Shown here in pieces: positions 1 to 7,151 of a stretch of 22,522 nt of DNA. Origin of the DNA: UBA1715 sp036752345 (GTDB lineage: Bacteria > Bacteroidota > Bacteroidia > Bacteroidales > UBA1715); assembly GCA_036752345.1 (NCBI GenBank), contig DAIOSV010000039.1, forward strand, positions 1 to 22,522, read 5' to 3'. The notes beneath the pieces are model-generated. The model had not been told where the DNA came from. It saw only the letters and a program-made list of their open reading frames with translations, and searched no databases. The translations under genes and the position numbers were made by a program. How positions within the stretch are numbered: position 1 is the first letter of the stretch; each line of letters starts with the position of its first letter.

Positions 1-678
1 TGCTTTTGATTGACCTTGGTATTTAAAACCATCTTCTGGTTTATCAGCTGGACCTTTACTTGTAAGAGGATATCCATTAGTAATGGCTCTTGCAGCTTCC
101 CATTTAACTTTGAATTCTGTTGTTGTAATAGTACAAGGAACTGCGCTATTGAAATTAGGATCAACACCAGAAGTTAACGTTGGTTCACAACCAAGTACTA
201 AATCAGCTGCAGTTAAACCACCATCTACAGGTTGTCCATTGTTAGCACCATTTGTACAAGTACTATTGTTAGTAACAACCAAAACTGTTACTGCTTCAAA
301 TGGTTGGTCTTTTACTACGTCAAACTCACCATTAGCATCAGATAATTTTGTGAAATATCCTGCTACTTCTCTTTGGTCAACTAGGAACACTTTAAGTTTA
401 CCTGTAAAATTTGCAGTACCTTTAATTGTAACTTGGAATGTTTCACCTAGAGCTGGAAGACCCCATGCTTCAGATGTTACAGCGAAAACAGCATCATCCA
501 AAACTGATCTGTTACCACCTTGCCATTGATCTGAAGTCCCATCAGTTGGGTTATCTCTATCACCACCGTACGAGTTGTAAGGAACAGAAATGACACCTGT
601 TGTTGCATTGTACGTAAATTGAGCCATTGCAGCGAATCCGCCGAGAACAGCTGCTAAAAGTAAAAATACCTTTTTCAT
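1..678 (-). CDS. Secreted protein of unknown function (3' end outside window)
   Basis: An open frame runs from an ATG at 678 to the left edge without a stop, giving at least 226 residues. The N-terminus (MKKVFLLLAAVLGGFAAMA, then QFTYN) is a clear type I signal peptide with predicted cleavage at AMA|Q, so the product is exported. The mature part is rich in Gly, Asn, Thr and Val with alternating hydrophobic residues, which suggests a beta-sandwich surface or periplasmic protein. I do not recognise a family. The C-terminus is missing, so a type IX secretion sorting domain or other anchor cannot be tested. A good Bacteroidetes promoter lies upstream (724-753). It is divergent from the lipoprotein gene at 919. 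The start and reading frame are secure; the function is unknown. Confidence 0.85.
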   Translation of the reverse strand, partial: MKKVFLLLAAVLGGFAAMAQFTYNATTGVISVPYNSYGGDRDNPTDGTSDQWQGGNRSVLDDAVFAVTSEAWGLPALGETFQVTIKGTANFTGKLKVFLVDQREVAGYFTKLSDANGEFDVVKDQPFEAVTVLVVTNNSTCTNGANNGQPVDGGLTAADLVLGCEPTLTSGVDPNFNSAVPCTITTTEFKVKWEAARAITNGYPLTSKGPADKPEDGFKYQGQSKA

Positions 679-723
679 AATTTTTTTGATTTTTAATTAA
701 TGTTTAATAAATTTTTAACTACG

Positions 724-753
724 CAAATATAACTAAATTCTATTTATTGTCAA
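724..753 (-). promoter_or_regulatory. Bacteroidetes-type promoter for the left-edge secreted protein
   Basis: Read on the minus strand, TTG at 753-751 is followed by 19 bases and TATATTTG at 731-724, an exact TAnnTTTG match. Transcription should begin near 717, about 40 bases before the ATG at 678. The motif is that of the primary sigma factor of Bacteroidetes; the assignment rests on sequence alone. Confidence 0.65.
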
Positions 754-843
754 TTCTTTTTAAAAAAATAGTTGTTTTCTTCTAATTATTGTGCTGCTTT
801 TTAATCTCTGGTTGCTGCAAACGAAAAACATTCTAGAAAAAAT

Positions 844-874
844 ATTGTATTAATCCGAAAAGTTTGTATTTTTG
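844..874 (+). promoter_or_regulatory. Bacteroidetes-type promoter for the 919 lipoprotein
   Basis: ATTG at 844-847, a 19-base spacer, then TATTTTTG at 867-874 (exact TAnnTTTG). The predicted start of transcription is near 881, giving a leader of about 38 A-rich bases before the ATG at 919. It faces away from the promoter at 724-753; about 90 bases separate the two. Confidence 0.65.
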
Positions 875-918
875 TGCTGTCAAAAAAAACGTATTATTAA
901 CTAATTAAAACAAACGTT

Positions 919-1509
919 ATGAAAAAATTAAAAGTTTTCGCATTGGCTCTAGTAGCCGCTTTCGGATTCAGCGCATGTGATACTAATGATCCTGGGGAAG
1001 GCGTTGATTACACAACAACACCAAAAGCAGGAGTATTTGTAGGTGCAGGTTCTAACACATCTGCAGGTTCATATGTTACTTCTGATGGTACAGTTTACAA
1101 AGCTGCTGACATTAAAACAAATGGTTCTACTAATATTCTTTTTGTAGGTAATGTAACTGCAACCTCTGCTTCAATCTATTCTGGAACTGATGCAGCTTGT
1201 ACTAATGGATATGTTAATGGAACATATGCTACTGCAGGTCAAGGAACTCTTGGTGAACCATGGTCAACAAAAGCATCTGAAACTAAATTCAACAACATTA
1301 AGAAAAGAAAAGCTGATGCTGCTACAATTTATGAAATGAAAGCATCTGAATTTGAATCTACAAACGTTACAATTGAAGCTGGTGACTATGTAGCATTCTA
1401 CAACGAAACTCTTAACATCAAAGGTTGGTTATATATCAATTCAATTGCAACAAGTGATGCAAATACTAATGGTATTGTATTAGATTACACTATTGTAACA
1501 ATTAAATAA
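919..1509 (+). CDS. Putative lipoprotein of unknown function
   Basis: A 196-residue protein. The N-terminus has two lysines, a hydrophobic stretch and a lipobox-like FSAC with Cys20, so it is probably lipidated by Lgt and cut by signal peptidase II. The residues after the Cys (DTNDPGEG) are acidic, as is common in Bacteroidetes lipoproteins that may be surface exposed. The remainder is rich in Thr, Ser, Ala, Gly and Asn with predicted beta character; a short basic patch (KKRK) sits near residue 130. No family is recognised. The gene stands alone, with its own promoter (844-874) and a strong terminator (1525-1559), and is divergent from another secreted protein. Use of an A-rich leader without an SD is normal for the phylum. 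Confidence 0.85.
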   Translation: MKKLKVFALALVAAFGFSACDTNDPGEGVDYTTTPKAGVFVGAGSNTSAGSYVTSDGTVYKAADIKTNGSTNILFVGNVTATSASIYSGTDAACTNGYVNGTYATAGQGTLGEPWSTKASETKFNNIKKRKADAATIYEMKASEFESTNVTIEAGDYVAFYNETLNIKGWLYINSIATSDANTNGIVLDYTIVTIK

Positions 1510-1524
1510 TTTAAATTGCTCTTA

Positions 1525-1559
1525 TAAAAAAGCTGACTCAAATGAGTCGGCTTTTTTTA
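1525..1559 (+). terminator. Intrinsic terminator after the lipoprotein gene
   Basis: The arms AAAAAAGCTGACTC and GAGTCGGCTTTTTT pair around a short AAAT loop, with one T:G wobble, and a run of seven T ends the element. It starts about 15 bases after the stop codon at 1509. Confidence 0.9.
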
Positions 1560-1875
1560 TGTCCATTCATGAGCAGAGGTACTGAATTATTGTTCCCCCA
1601 TTATATCTCACCACTGCCCCTACGATAAAAATGAATCCGGATGTCCGATTGAACATATATTGTGTAACCTTTATAGGCTAAGATAGGCGGAAATAATTGG
1701 CTTTTAAAATAAAAGCTAGAAAGTGCTAAAGTCCTGAATTATTCTGAAGTTGCCATCTTACTCTAACCCATTTAAATTCAAATATTCAGTTCTTGTGTTG
1801 ATGAAGACTCTCGGGATGGTAAATAATTATACTCATCTATGAAATACTAAAAGGATAGGGTTTCCCAAAACAAAC
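1560..1875. other. Intergenic stretch with no recognised gene
   Basis: About 315 bases between two convergent genes. I see no open frame with a plausible start, no signal sequence, no tRNA and no clear hairpin with a T tract. It could hold decayed sequence, but nothing identifies a source. Confidence 0.5.
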
Positions 1876-1910
1876 CCACAATTTATAACTCATAATTCAT
1901 AACCCATAAC
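1876..1910. repeat. Degenerate heptamer tandem repeat (5 units)
   Basis: Five consecutive 7-base units can be read: CCACAAT, TTATAAC, TCATAAT, TCATAAC, CCATAAC. On the minus strand the consensus is RTTATGA or similar. The block ends 6 bases before the stop of the MORN-repeat gene at 1916. Whether it is transcribed or acts in any way is unknown. Confidence 0.7.
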
Positions 1911-1915
1911 TATTT

Positions 1916-3421
1916 TCATTTTGTAGGAGCTACAATACGGTTTTCTTTCCCGTTTTTATAATACACGGTATATCTCAAACGCCCGTCTTCTTGATAGTAA
2001 TTCCATGACTTTACGGCTTTGCCATTGCGCCATTGCTCATCATGTTCTATTCTACCGCTCTTATAGTAATATACATGTCGTCCGTTTGGTTTATCAGTGA
2101 AATATTCGCCGCGAAAAGCTTTGCCTCCATTTGTGTATGTGCTTTTCCATTCTCCGGTTTTTTCACCGTATTTATATTCGCCTTGTGTTATTAAATCGCC
2201 TACACGTTCAACCCAAAACCCTTGGCGTGTATCGTTTTTATACATGCCTTCAAGTATTTTTACGCCTTCGTCGTCATATTCTATACTCCAACCTTCACGG
2301 TCGCCATGTACATACTCCTCTTCTTTTTGCACATCACCGGCAGTGTTGTAAAATGTCCATAACCCATCGTACAATCCATCACTGTAATAGCCAGTCTGTT
2401 TCAGTTTCTCATCAGGATAATAAAATTTCCATAAGCCAGTTTTCTTACCATTGGCAAACCCACCTTCTGATTCCTTTTTTCCGGAATGATAAAAGAACTG
2501 CCAATCTCCCATTTTTTCTCCCGTTTCGAGTGTAATGCCACGTCCAACCAATGTACCAAGCGTATCATACAATTCACCTGAAACTACGGCACCTTGCTCA
2601 TTGTAGTGGCGATGCACGCCTATTGGCGTATCGTTGCGATATGCTCCTTTATATTTTAGTGTAGAATCGGTATAATATTCTTTTTTCTCCTTCGGATCTT
2701 CGAATTCGGCCATAGTAGAGCCGGAATAAATGAGAGAATCGTGTTCGTAGTTACCTACTTGCATAATTTGACCATGCTGGTTGTATAGCTTATATATACC
2801 ATTAAGTTGGCCGTGAAGGTAATTCGCTTCAGTTTTCATTTCACCATTAGGGAAAAATGTCATTTGCAACCCATTCTTACGTCCTTGCTGGTCGGTACGG
2901 TTTATAGTCTGACTGGAGATAATCCTGTCGTTTTCGTACACCGTAATTGTAATAATTGAACCCTCGGCATATTCGTAGGCCTTGCCTTCGCGTTTGTTGT
3001 CCTGAAACGGTATCTCGCTCACTAGCTCACCATTTGCCGCAAAATGTTGTTCTATTCCTTGCCGAAGGTCATTGACATACATCACTTGTGAACTCAAATA
3101 CGTTACAGAATCAACAGTAATGTATTCTTTATAGTAACCGTTTTTGTGATCTTCGAAATACGAAATCTCTTTTTCTAAATGTCCTTGCTCGTCGTAGAAA
3201 CACCAAATACTATCGAGTTGCGAATTGCTACGTTTTCCAACCGATTTAAGGACTCCCGATTCGTAATAAGTTTTCCAATATCCGTCCGGTTTGCCATCAA
3301 CCATTATTCCTTCGGACGAAACGGAGCCGTTTGGATAGAAATACTGCGTTAATTCTTGCGCATTCGCAAAGTGCGAACACAGACATAAAACAATTGAAAG
3401 AATTATTCGCATGGTTTTCAT
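1916..3421 (-). CDS. Secreted MORN_2/YwqK-type repeat protein
   Basis: From the ATG at 3421 the product has 501 residues (498 from the in-frame ATG at 3412). The frame stays open further upstream to 3538, but that extension is not signal-like, whereas MRIILSIVLCLCSHFANA|Q is a good signal peptide, so I start here. The rest is about 18 copies of a roughly 23-residue unit of the form YYxxGxxxxEGxYxxGxxxGxW. Clear copies are FYPNGSVSSEGIMVDGKPDG, FFPNGEMKTEANYLHGQLNG and YYKSGRIEHDEQWRNGKAVK. Such repeats form elongated beta-hairpin stacks; database labels such as 'YwqK family antitoxin' come from the repeat and do not prove a toxin-antitoxin role. It lies 133 bases after trpA on the same strand. 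A weak -7-like TTACTTTG at 3454-3447 has no good partner. Location is probably periplasm or cell surface; its role is unknown. Confidence 0.85.
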   Translation of the reverse strand: MKTMRIILSIVLCLCSHFANAQELTQYFYPNGSVSSEGIMVDGKPDGYWKTYYESGVLKSVGKRSNSQLDSIWCFYDEQGHLEKEISYFEDHKNGYYKEYITVDSVTYLSSQVMYVNDLRQGIEQHFAANGELVSEIPFQDNKREGKAYEYAEGSIITITVYENDRIISSQTINRTDQQGRKNGLQMTFFPNGEMKTEANYLHGQLNGIYKLYNQHGQIMQVGNYEHDSLIYSGSTMAEFEDPKEKKEYYTDSTLKYKGAYRNDTPIGVHRHYNEQGAVVSGELYDTLGTLVGRGITLETGEKMGDWQFFYHSGKKESEGGFANGKKTGLWKFYYPDEKLKQTGYYSDGLYDGLWTFYNTAGDVQKEEEYVHGDREGWSIEYDDEGVKILEGMYKNDTRQGFWVERVGDLITQGEYKYGEKTGEWKSTYTNGGKAFRGEYFTDKPNGRHVYYYKSGRIEHDEQWRNGKAVKSWNYYQEDGRLRYTVYYKNGKENRIVAPTK

Positions 3422-3489
3422 TTCCCAAACAAATTTTGAAACAATGCAAAGTAACGGAAAATGTAGGGAAAAAGGAAATATCTTATTTT

Positions 3490-3547
3490 CACACGGATTT
3501 GTTCGCAAATACCAGCGAAAACCGCTCGGGCAGAGCAAACCCGTGTG
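3490..3547 (-). other. 58 nt three-way-junction palindrome after trpA
   Basis: The outer arms CACACGGGTTTG (3547-3536) and CAAATCCGTGTG (3501-3490) pair over 12 bp with a single G:T wobble. Inside lie two small hairpins: CTC/GAG (3535-3533 with 3527-3525) and TTCGC/GCGAA (3519-3515 with 3506-3502). It begins 8 bases after the trpA stop. No clean T tract follows (GAAAATAAG, then CTTTTT about 20 bases later), so it is not a textbook intrinsic terminator. It may still mark or protect the 3' end of the trp mRNA. Confidence 0.55.
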
Positions 3548-3554
3548 ATTTAGA

Positions 3555-4328
3555 TTATTTTCTCAAATTGTCAAGCAATTTTTTAACCGCTTCAGATATG
3601 GTATTTGTTTCGCCCAAGGCACGAACAAACGCACTGCCTATGATTGCGCCATTGGAATGGGCACACGCAGCATCAAATGTTTCTTTGTTGGAAACGCCAA
3701 AACCAACCAAGGTAGGGTTTTTGAGTTTCATGTCGGCTATGCGTTTAAAATAGTCTTGCTTTGAATGGTTAAAACTCTGTTGTGCACCAGTAGTTGATGC
3801 CGACGAAACCATGTACACAAAGCCCGAACTTATTGCATCAATCTCGCGAACGCGCTCCTCGCTTGTCTCGGGAGTAATAAGCAAAATAAATTTGAGACCA
3901 TATTTTTCCACCGTTGCTTTATAGAGCGTGCGATATTCTTCCAATGGCACGTCAGGAATTATAAAACCGTCAATGCCAATTTCTACGGCCTTTTCACAGA
4001 GATTTTCAAAGCCATATTGCATAGCCGTATTAATGTATCCCATGAAAAGCAACGGAATGTTGGTAACCATGCGTATCTCTTTGAGTTGGTCAAACAACAC
4101 GGCTTGCGACATACCATTTGCCAACGCCACCTGGCTACTGTGCTGAATTACCGGTCCATCTGCCATAGGGTCAGAAAACGGAATTCCAATTTCTATCAAA
4201 TCCACGCCGTTGTCAGACAAGGTTTTGATAACCTCAACGGTGCTGTCTTTGTGAGGATATCCTGCCGTAAAATACACCGAAAGAATGTTCTGTTTCTTTG
4301 TAGAAAACAATGTTTGTAATCTATCCAT
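3555..4328 (-). CDS. trpA: Tryptophan synthase alpha subunit
   Basis: A 257-residue TIM barrel. It cleaves indole-3-glycerol phosphate to indole and glyceraldehyde 3-phosphate and passes indole to TrpB through the alpha2beta2 complex in the cytosol. YFTAGYP (19-25), the signature IEIGIPFSDPMADGP with catalytic Glu46 and Asp57 (equivalents of Salmonella Glu49 and Asp60), GFIIPDVP, and the phosphate-loop sequences GFGVSN and GAIIGSAFVR are all present. VSSASTTGAQ replaces the LSRSGVTG-like loop of enteric enzymes; this may be normal for the clade. It is the last gene of the operon, 2 bases after trpF. Length is normal. Confidence 0.97.
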   Translation of the reverse strand: MDRLQTLFSTKKQNILSVYFTAGYPHKDSTVEVIKTLSDNGVDLIEIGIPFSDPMADGPVIQHSSQVALANGMSQAVLFDQLKEIRMVTNIPLLFMGYINTAMQYGFENLCEKAVEIGIDGFIIPDVPLEEYRTLYKATVEKYGLKFILLITPETSEERVREIDAISSGFVYMVSSASTTGAQQSFNHSKQDYFKRIADMKLKNPTLVGFGVSNKETFDAACAHSNGAIIGSAFVRALGETNTISEAVKKLLDNLRK

Positions 4329-4330
4329 AA

Positions 4331-4972
4331 TTATTCGTTTTTATTTGTTCTCATTATTCTAATTGCCTGTTGCACCTTTGCCACATCTTTCAAAGCAGGT
4401 GCTTGTTCAAATTTGCTGTTTAAATCAATGCCAATAAATTTTTCGTGTTGTAATTCTTTGACTTCCTTGAGATTATCGAGCGAAATGCCACCGCTCAAAA
4501 GGAATGGCACGTTGTACGTATAGTTTGCGAGAATTGACCAATCAAACGCAGTTCCCGAACCGCCATAAGCGGGAGTTTTTGCATCAAAAAGAAACATATC
4601 GCACACCGATGTATACGGCTCACATTGTGCAAAATCGTCAACCGAAGAGATGCCAAACGCCTTGATAACCTTTACACCCTTTTGCTTCAGCGTCGCGCAA
4701 TCGTCAGCCGGTTCTACTCCATGAAGTTGCACCACATCTAAGTGAAACGCCTGCGCCAAAGCACACACGCGCTCTATCGGAGCGTTTACAAACACTCCCA
4801 CTTTTTGAATAGGCGCAAAAGATTCTGTCAAATAGCTTTCTTGCTCCGACACAAAACGAGGCGATTTTTCATAAAAAATCAGTCCAATATAGTCGGGACG
4901 CAAAAGACGAATAGCTTCGAGATTGGCTTTCTCACGCATGCCACAGACTTTTATGAGCAACTCTTTTTTCAT
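4331..4972 (-). CDS. trpF: Phosphoribosylanthranilate isomerase
   Basis: A 213-residue TIM barrel that converts N-(5'-phosphoribosyl)anthranilate to CdRP in tryptophan synthesis. The N-terminal KVCGMR carries the catalytic Cys10; FLFDAKTPAYGGSGTAFDW carries the catalytic Asp130 and the phosphate-binding GGSG; LSGGIS near 159-164 is the second phosphate loop. The start ATG overlaps the trpC stop by 4 bases (ATGA), which indicates translational coupling. It stands as a separate protein, not fused to TrpC as in Escherichia coli. Confidence 0.96.
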   Translation of the reverse strand: MKKELLIKVCGMREKANLEAIRLLRPDYIGLIFYEKSPRFVSEQESYLTESFAPIQKVGVFVNAPIERVCALAQAFHLDVVQLHGVEPADDCATLKQKGVKVIKAFGISSVDDFAQCEPYTSVCDMFLFDAKTPAYGGSGTAFDWSILANYTYNVPFLLSGGISLDNLKEVKELQHEKFIGIDLNSKFEQAPALKDVAKVQQAIRIMRTNKNE

Positions 4973-5748
4973 TTCACTGCTTGTATAAATTCGGTTAATG
5001 CCATGGCTGGATTTTCTGTTTTCATGAACGTCTCTCCCATCAAAAAACCGCTGAATCCCTCTCCTCTCAGGCGTTTGATTGTTGCAGGCTCTGAAATTCC
5101 ACTTTCCGAAATTTTCAAAAACGTATTGGGAATTGCATGCGCCAATTTGATAGAAGCATCAAGATTGACCTCGAACGTTTTGAGGTTGCGGTTGTTAATG
5201 CCTACAATATCCACGAGATTGTTGATGTGTAAAACCTCATTGGAATCGTGGAGCTCAAGCAACACTTCCATGCCAAGTGATTTTGCCACAAAAGCAAGGT
5301 GGTGGCACTCTTTGGGTGTGAGTACGGCCGCAATAAGCAACACAACATCAGCGCCAGCGCTTTTAGCCTCATGAAGCTGGTATTCGTCAACCACAAATTC
5401 TTTGAATAGAATTGGAATAGAAACCAAACTGCGCACTTGCTTCACGTCGTCAATACTTCCTCCGAAAAAAGTAGAGTCGGCAAGCACCGAAATGCCACAG
5501 GCCCCCGCCGCTTGATAGCCGGGAACAACGTGAGAAACTTCAGCGTTTTCGTGTATAAAACCTTTTGACGGCGATTTGCGTTTAAACTCAGCAATAATCC
5601 CCGTTTGTAGCACTTGAAGCCGCGTTTTGAGCGAAATACATTCTCTCCAATAATACGGTGAATTTTTCAACGCATCAAGGCTTTTTGTCTGCTTTTTTAG
5701 CTTCACTTCTTCTCGTTTGTGAGCTACTATTTTATCTAAAATTGTCAT
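4969..5748 (-). CDS. trpC: Indole-3-glycerol phosphate synthase
   Basis: 259 residues from the ATG at 5748. The frame is open upstream to 6003 inside trpD, but MTILDKIVAHKREEV is the typical TrpC start and follows the trpD stop by 16 bases. The enzyme closes CdRP to indole-3-glycerol phosphate. IIAEFKRKSPSKG (51-63) carries the catalytic Glu54 and Lys56, FKEF the Lys116, and GINNRNL (183-189) the usual Asn. ADSTFFGGS is also conserved. It overlaps trpF by 4 bases. Confidence 0.96.
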   Translation of the reverse strand: MTILDKIVAHKREEVKLKKQTKSLDALKNSPYYWRECISLKTRLQVLQTGIIAEFKRKSPSKGFIHENAEVSHVVPGYQAAGACGISVLADSTFFGGSIDDVKQVRSLVSIPILFKEFVVDEYQLHEAKSAGADVVLLIAAVLTPKECHHLAFVAKSLGMEVLLELHDSNEVLHINNLVDIVGINNRNLKTFEVNLDASIKLAHAIPNTFLKISESGISEPATIKRLRGEGFSGFLMGETFMKTENPAMALTEFIQAVK

Positions 5749-5764
5749 AGCAATACAACAGATT

Positions 5765-6772
5765 TTAAGAATTAACTTCAATAAATTTCTTGAGTGTTTG
5801 CAATGCTTTACCGCTTTCAATGCTTTCGCGAGCAATTGCCATACATTCGTGTATATTCTTTTGCGGATCCATTGTTTGAATTGCAAATGCGGCATTTGCC
5901 AAAACAACTTCTTTGTGGTCAATTTTTGACGTATTGCTGAGCACACTATCAAATAGTTTTGCTGCCTCTTCTTTCGTTTTTCCACCTTCAAGATCTTTGG
6001 CATCGGCTATGCTCAAGCTAATATCACTTGGTTTAAATATTCTTTCGTAAGTGTTGGTTGTTATCTTGAAATCGCCGGTAAGTGAAATTTCATCGTATCC
6101 GTCAACACTTGTTTCAATGCAATAGTCTATGCCCATTTTTTGGTACACGGCATTGTACAGGCGCATTTGATTCAGATTTGCAACGCCAAGCAACTGACAC
6201 TTCGGTTGCGCTGGGTTTACAATCGGACCAAGCAAATTGAAAAATGTTGGAAACTGTAAAGCTTTGCGAATTGGACCTACAAATTTCATGGCGCGAGCAA
6301 AAAGTGGCGCGTGTAAATATGCAATATTTGTCTCGTCGAGTGAACGTTGTAATTTCTGTAAATCATTGGTAAACGTAACGCCGTGTTGCTCAATTACATT
6401 TGACGCACCACTCACCGAAGTTGCAGCGTAATTTCCGTGTTTCACCACTTTGTATCCTGCTCCCGCAACAACAAAACACGCGCAGGTTGAAATGTTGAAG
6501 GTGTTTTTTTGGTCACCACCGGTACCTACAATGTCGATGTATTTTTCAGCTTCAAGAATTGCCGGCACGCCAGTCTCAAGTATGCCGTCACGAAATCCAA
6601 GTAGTTCGTCAACGGTGATACCTCGCATTTGCATGCCGGTGAGCAATGCGGTGATTTGTTCGTTTGAAAATTCTTCATGCGTTATTCCTACTAAAATGTT
6701 TTTAGTCTCCTCGCGGCTAAACTCTTGCTGGCTCAACATACGTGCGAGTACTTCTTTCATTACTATTGCCAT
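5765..6772 (-). CDS. trpD: Anthranilate phosphoribosyltransferase
   Basis: 335 residues; transfers the phosphoribosyl group of PRPP to anthranilate. GTGGD (83-87) with NTFNIST (90-96) forms the PRPP and magnesium site, KHGNYAATSVSGASN (111-125) the glycine-rich substrate loop, and NLLGPIVNPA a further family signature. The first ATG at 6772 is used here; the ATG at 6760 (MKEVL) resembles many family starts equally well. It follows trpG by 18 bases and is not fused to it. Confidence 0.96.
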   Translation of the reverse strand: MAIVMKEVLARMLSQQEFSREETKNILVGITHEEFSNEQITALLTGMQMRGITVDELLGFRDGILETGVPAILEAEKYIDIVGTGGDQKNTFNISTCACFVVAGAGYKVVKHGNYAATSVSGASNVIEQHGVTFTNDLQKLQRSLDETNIAYLHAPLFARAMKFVGPIRKALQFPTFFNLLGPIVNPAQPKCQLLGVANLNQMRLYNAVYQKMGIDYCIETSVDGYDEISLTGDFKITTNTYERIFKPSDISLSIADAKDLEGGKTKEEAAKLFDSVLSNTSKIDHKEVVLANAAFAIQTMDPQKNIHECMAIARESIESGKALQTLKKFIEVNS

Positions 6773-6790
6773 ATTGTATAAGTGTTAGGG

Positions 6791-7051
6791 TTACTTGTTT
6801 AAAAAATTAGAAACGATTGTTCTTCCGTTGGGTGTAAGCACACTTTCGGGATGGAATTGAATGCCGTGAATGTCGAACTGACGATGCTTTACCGCCATAA
6901 TTTGTCCTTCTTTGCTGAGTGCTGTCACTTCAAGTTCCGGCGAAAGGTGTTTTTCATCAATCACCCACGAGTGGTAGCGCCCAACGGGAATTTCGCGTGG
7001 AAGTCCCGCAAAAATGTAATCTTCGGCCACCAAATCTATAGGAGTTTGCAC
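6791..7051 (-). CDS. trpG: Anthranilate synthase glutamine amidotransferase subunit (5' part lost in gap)
   Basis: Only the last 86 residues are present, next to the N run. YIFAGLPREIPVGRYHSWV and HGIQFHPESVLTPNGR are typical of TrpG; the His and Glu of FHPES are two members of the catalytic triad. The nucleophile Cys and oxyanion loop (the usual GVCLGHQ) should lie in the missing half. Family length is about 190 residues, so roughly 100 residues are hidden. TrpG supplies ammonia from glutamine to TrpE. PabA-like dual use is possible. The unbroken frame across the Ns to trpE is a chance effect of the placeholder length. Confidence 0.9.
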   Translation of the reverse strand: MQTPIDLVAEDYIFAGLPREIPVGRYHSWVIDEKHLSPELEVTALSKEGQIMAVKHRQFDIHGIQFHPESVLTPNGRTIVSNFLNK

Positions 7052-7151
7052 NNNNNNNNNNNNNNNNNNNNNNNNNNNNNNNNNNNNNNNNNNNNNNNNN
7101 NNNNNNNNNNNNNNNNNNNNNNNNNNNNNNNNNNNNNNNNNNNNNNNNNNN
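7052..7151. other. Assembly gap (100 N)
   Basis: Exactly 100 undetermined bases, the usual placeholder for a gap of unknown size. From the flanking proteins the true gap should hold the last few codons of trpE and about 100 codons of trpG, so roughly 300-350 bases. Confidence 0.97.

Noticed and set aside
83..529. 148-residue plus-strand frame
   Set aside because: Antisense to the secreted protein on the minus strand, which has signal peptide and promoter; the plus frame has neither.
889..916. Hairpin AACGT/ACGTT around the leader of the 919 gene
   Set aside because: Only five pairs with a long A-rich loop; expected by chance in such sequence.
1560..1875. Possible remnant of a mobile element in the intergenic region
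   Set aside because: No terminal inverted repeats, no target duplication and no transposase-like translated motif could be found by eye.
1916..3421. Toxin-antitoxin system suggested by the YwqK label
   Set aside because: The protein has a signal peptide and there is no adjacent small toxin-like gene; the label reflects the repeat only.
3422..3538. 39-residue N-terminal extension of the MORN-repeat protein
   Set aside because: It overlaps the palindrome after trpA and would bury the good signal peptide that begins at 3421 or 3412.
5749..6003. 85-residue N-terminal extension of TrpC inside trpD
   Set aside because: It is a frame shadow of trpD; MTILDKIVAHKREEV at 5748 is the normal TrpC start.
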